The notes beneath the pieces were generated by a model. That model did no database searches, was not told the DNA's origin, and was given only the letters and a program-made list of their open reading frames with translations. A stretch of 64,000 nucleotides of DNA from Haloactinopolyspora alba. GTDB lineage: Bacteria > Actinomycetota > Actinomycetes > Jiangellales > Jiangellaceae. This document shows positions 62,382-64,000 of the stretch, in pieces; position 1 is the first letter of the stretch; every line of letters begins with the position of its first letter. The position numbers and the translations under genes are program-made. The stretch is from NCBI RefSeq assembly GCF_003014555.1, contig NZ_PYGE01000017.1, positions 1-64,000 on the forward strand, written 5' to 3'.

Positions 62382-62637
62382 GCGGCTGGGTTCACTTCTG
62401 GCTGCTGCGGACAGACTGGGGGCTTCCCCCTCCCTCCGGTCGGGGATCACCCACTGCGCTTCGCCCCGCCCAGCACCTCCGGACCGACGTCGTCGTGACG
62501 CCGGCCTGTGCCGTATGTCGTCGCCGGTGATCAACCGACGCCGGCCACGTGCCCTTTCGTGGCAGCGCATGAGGGCAGCCTGTCTGTTCGCTCACCGGCC
62601 AGTGAGCACGGAGGACGAGGGTTGTAGCTCCGCTCAG

Positions 62638-62669
62638 AGCCCCGGCGGCTTTCGACGGCCGCCGGGGCT
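62638..62669. terminator. Strong 12-bp hairpin before the minus-strand operon end
   Basis: AGCCCCGGCGGC (62638-62649) and GCCGCCGGGGCT (62658-62669) pair perfectly around an 8-nt loop. It is placed 7 bp past the stop of the gene ending at 62676, as expected for a terminator of that minus-strand operon. Confidence 0.75.
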
Positions 62670-62675
62670 GGTCGG

Positions 62676-62999
62676 TCAGACGAGGGTCGTCAACCGGGTG
62701 TGTGCGGCATCGAGCGCGTCACGTACACGCGTAAGATGCCTCTCACTGAGCACGACGGAGACGTGCCGTAGACCGGCCGCGGGGACGAGCACGACCGCCG
62801 GCCGCGGGTGGTCCTCGTCGTGTCCGACGAGCAGGACTTGCAGCGTGCACGGGCCGCCCGGGTGCACACCCTCGACGATCTCGCTCACGAGGTACGCGAC
62901 GTGCTGACCGTCCGCGTGCCCACCTTCGACCTCGTCGCACCACAACACGTCACACGCGCCCGACTGGCGCTGATACGCGCCACTGCCACGGCCGCCCAT
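62676..62999 (-). CDS. Small protein of unknown function (107 aa)
   Basis: A 107-aa protein starting MGGRGSGAYQRQSGACDVLW, then a helix and a strand pair (HVAYLVSEIVEGVHPGGPCT, LQVLLVGHDEDHPRPAVVLV), ending in a helix with TRLTTLV. No family recognised. The ATG overlaps the stop of the 55-aa membrane gene by one base (TGATG). Last gene of a minus-strand run of four. Confidence 0.6.
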   Translation of the reverse strand: MGGRGSGAYQRQSGACDVLWCDEVEGGHADGQHVAYLVSEIVEGVHPGGPCTLQVLLVGHDEDHPRPAVVLVPAAGLRHVSVVLSERHLTRVRDALDAAHTRLTTLV

Positions 63000-63166
63000 C
63001 ACGGGCCGCCCGTCGGGCCGCACGACTCGTTGCCATGGACGTGGCAGTTCCACCCGGTGTCATCCTCGGCAGGCTCACGGCTGTCGAGGACGACGCCGGC
63101 CACGATCAGCACGGCCATAGCCGCCAGGATCGACAGCAGCAGCACCAGCGCGTCACGCCGGCTCAC
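62999..63166 (-). CDS. Small single-pass membrane protein (55 aa)
   Basis: A 55-aa frame: a basic start, one hydrophobic helix (VLLLSILAAMAVLIVAGVVL), then an acidic tail with two Cys (NCHVHGNESCG). The positive-inside start predicts the tail outside. It starts in a GTGA overlap with the gene upstream and ends in TGATG. A small membrane protein in such elements often modifies the host cell surface, but there is no evidence here for a function. Confidence 0.6.
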   Translation of the reverse strand: MSRRDALVLLLSILAAMAVLIVAGVVLDSREPAEDDTGWNCHVHGNESCGPTGGP

Positions 63167-63309
63167 TGCTCGTCACCACCCTCGTCGACGAGCTCGCGAA
63201 CCGTGGCCAGCGCACGCCGCAGCCGCACCAGCGCATCGCTCGCGTCGTCGAGCCGCCGGAACGCCTCTTCCACGGCATCGGCCGGGGTCGTTGCCGTCGG
63301 CGCGCTCAT
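63163..63309 (-). CDS. Tiny helical protein (48 aa)
   Basis: A 48-aa acidic helix, MSAPTATTPADAVEEAFRRL, continuing with DDASDALVRLRRALATVREL. It overlaps the upstream gene (ATGA) and the downstream membrane gene (GTGA). No family recognised. Confidence 0.5.
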   Translation of the reverse strand: MSAPTATTPADAVEEAFRRLDDASDALVRLRRALATVRELVDEGGDEQ

Positions 63310-63959
63310 CGGGACCCACCCCGCGCGAGCAGCTCGTCCGTGCGGCGAGCGGACTCACGGTCGTACTCCCTCGCCTGGGAGATCAGCGCGTCCCGCAGGT
63401 CGTGCAGCGTGCGCACGGTCGCGTCGATCTCCTCGACGGCCAACGACGCAGCCCGCCTCGGGTGAACGTCGTCACCCTGCGGCCGGATCTCGCGGGCGGA
63501 CCAGATAGCCAGCAGCCCGCCGAGCTCACGCAGGTGGTCGCCGGCAGCGTCCTCGTGCACGCCGACCTCGCCGTCTGGGTTCTCGGCGTCGACGACGTCG
63601 GGCTCCGATGGCCGTGACGCGTACGTCTTGCCGTCGGTGCCGGTGACGGGGGTTGGTTCAGGTGATGCATTTGCATCACCTGCCTGTAGGTCGCGAACGA
63701 TGGTCGCCTGGTCCATCCCGGTGGCGGACCCGATGGCCCGCGTCGACATGCCCTCGGCCTCCACCTCGTCGAGGTGGTGTCTCAGGGCCGCGGCGAGCTC
63801 ACCGGCGTCGGACTCCGCGACCGCTCGCACGAGCTGGTCAATGAGTCCTGCGGCCGCGGCCGGGTTGAGCTGGATCATGACGCCGTTGTCCCCGCTGTCG
63901 AGGATGACCCGGCCTACATGCTCGGTCCAGCGCGCCGTTAACGGCGCCGTGCTCGTCAT
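63306..63959 (-). CDS. HTH protein of mobile elements (217 aa)
   Basis: A 217-aa protein. The middle has a helix-turn-helix-like segment GMSTRAIGSATGMDQATIVRD, followed by DANASPEPTPVTGTDGKTYA, a motif I recall from HTH proteins in actinobacterial integrated elements. Two helical domains flank it. Likely a DNA-binding regulator of the element. First gene of a four-gene minus-strand operon; 63960-64000 holds its upstream region and shows nothing I can support. Confidence 0.65.
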   Translation of the reverse strand: MTSTAPLTARWTEHVGRVILDSGDNGVMIQLNPAAAAGLIDQLVRAVAESDAGELAAALRHHLDEVEAEGMSTRAIGSATGMDQATIVRDLQAGDANASPEPTPVTGTDGKTYASRPSEPDVVDAENPDGEVGVHEDAAGDHLRELGGLLAIWSAREIRPQGDDVHPRRAASLAVEEIDATVRTLHDLRDALISQAREYDRESARRTDELLARGGSR

Positions 63960-64000
63960 GCTGACGTAGGTGGTGGGGGTGCGCGGGGGTGTGCCGCGGT

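Larger units (their letters stand above)
53869..64000. mobile_element. Integrated element with integrase, AAA ATPase, HNH nuclease and small terminase (incomplete, right end outside)
   Basis: Everything from the integrase to the window edge looks like one acquired unit. Order: tyrosine integrase and HTH-tailed protein on the minus strand; a divergent control region; then plus-strand excisionase-type HTH, a small protein, DUF2742-like protein, RepA-type AAA ATPase, several tiny overlapping genes, HNH nuclease, P27-like small terminase; then minus-strand genes. No capsid, portal, tail or large terminase is seen, and no conjugation ATPase (FtsK/Tra). The left junction must be in 53869-53897, directly after glnA. 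A phage satellite or an AICE-like element are the two readings; the terminase small subunit favours the first. Confidence 0.75.

Noticed and set aside
62620-62680. Possible tRNA (GTAGCTC and AGAGC look like a D-arm)
   Set aside because: No acceptor stem or T-arm forms; the following segment is a simple 12-bp hairpin.

Overview
This window is high-GC DNA from an actinomycete (Actinomycetota). The evidence is the gene content: a ctaE-qcrC-qcrA-qcrB cluster facing ctaC-ctaD-ctaF, the PspA/PspAA/HtpX/PspAB set, DUF3043, DUF4191 and DUF4192 proteins, a DEDDh-exonuclease/UvrC-like fusion, a glnA promoter with a GlnR-type box, and frequent GTG starts with leaderless-type promoters. A Jiangella-like or related lineage is my guess; the sequence alone does not fix the genus.

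Positions 1-53,868 are ordinary chromosomal backbone. From left to right: a phosphatase-fold protein, ROK glucokinase and SRPBCC protein; a NarL-type two-component pair; an NlpC/P60 wall hydrolase with a small Cys-rich partner; a NYN-domain protein; the DEDDh/GIY-YIG fusion; trpD with a degenerate receiver-like partner; the cytochrome bc1-aa3 respiratory genes (12.8-22.1 kb); Fe-S/sulfur genes (cysteine desulfurase, TusA-like, HesB/ErpA-like), glycerate kinase and nadA; the Psp envelope-stress operon (27.8-30.6 kb); gcvT, pepA, lipoamide dehydrogenase and a two-lipoyl E2; a pseudokinase-like membrane protein; a BCCT transporter; lipB-lipA; and glnA. The lipoate genes lipB/lipA, the E2, the dehydrogenase and GcvT fit one lipoate-dependent theme, although they are not one operon.

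From about 53,869 to the right edge lies an integrated mobile element whose right end is outside the window. It has a tyrosine integrase next to glnA, a divergent control region, an AlpA/excisionase-type HTH protein, a DUF2742-like protein, a RepA-type AAA ATPase, a chain of tiny stop/start-overlapping genes (several with Cys-pair motifs), an HNH nuclease, a P27-like terminase small subunit, a zinc-ribbon protein on the opposite strand, a 1-kb gene-free region full of hairpins, and a second short operon on the minus strand. No capsid, portal, tail or large terminase gene is visible, so a phage satellite (PICI-like) is an attractive reading, but the element is only partly seen.

The most unusual structure is in that gene-free region. 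Four identical 28-bp repeats at 62,136-62,347 are spaced like a CRISPR array (33-34 bp spacers), yet each spacer and both flanks hold a different self-complementary hairpin. The chromosomal part separately carries three families of intergenic repeat elements, one of which shows a conserved core enclosed by site-specific inverted arms at three convergent gene junctions.
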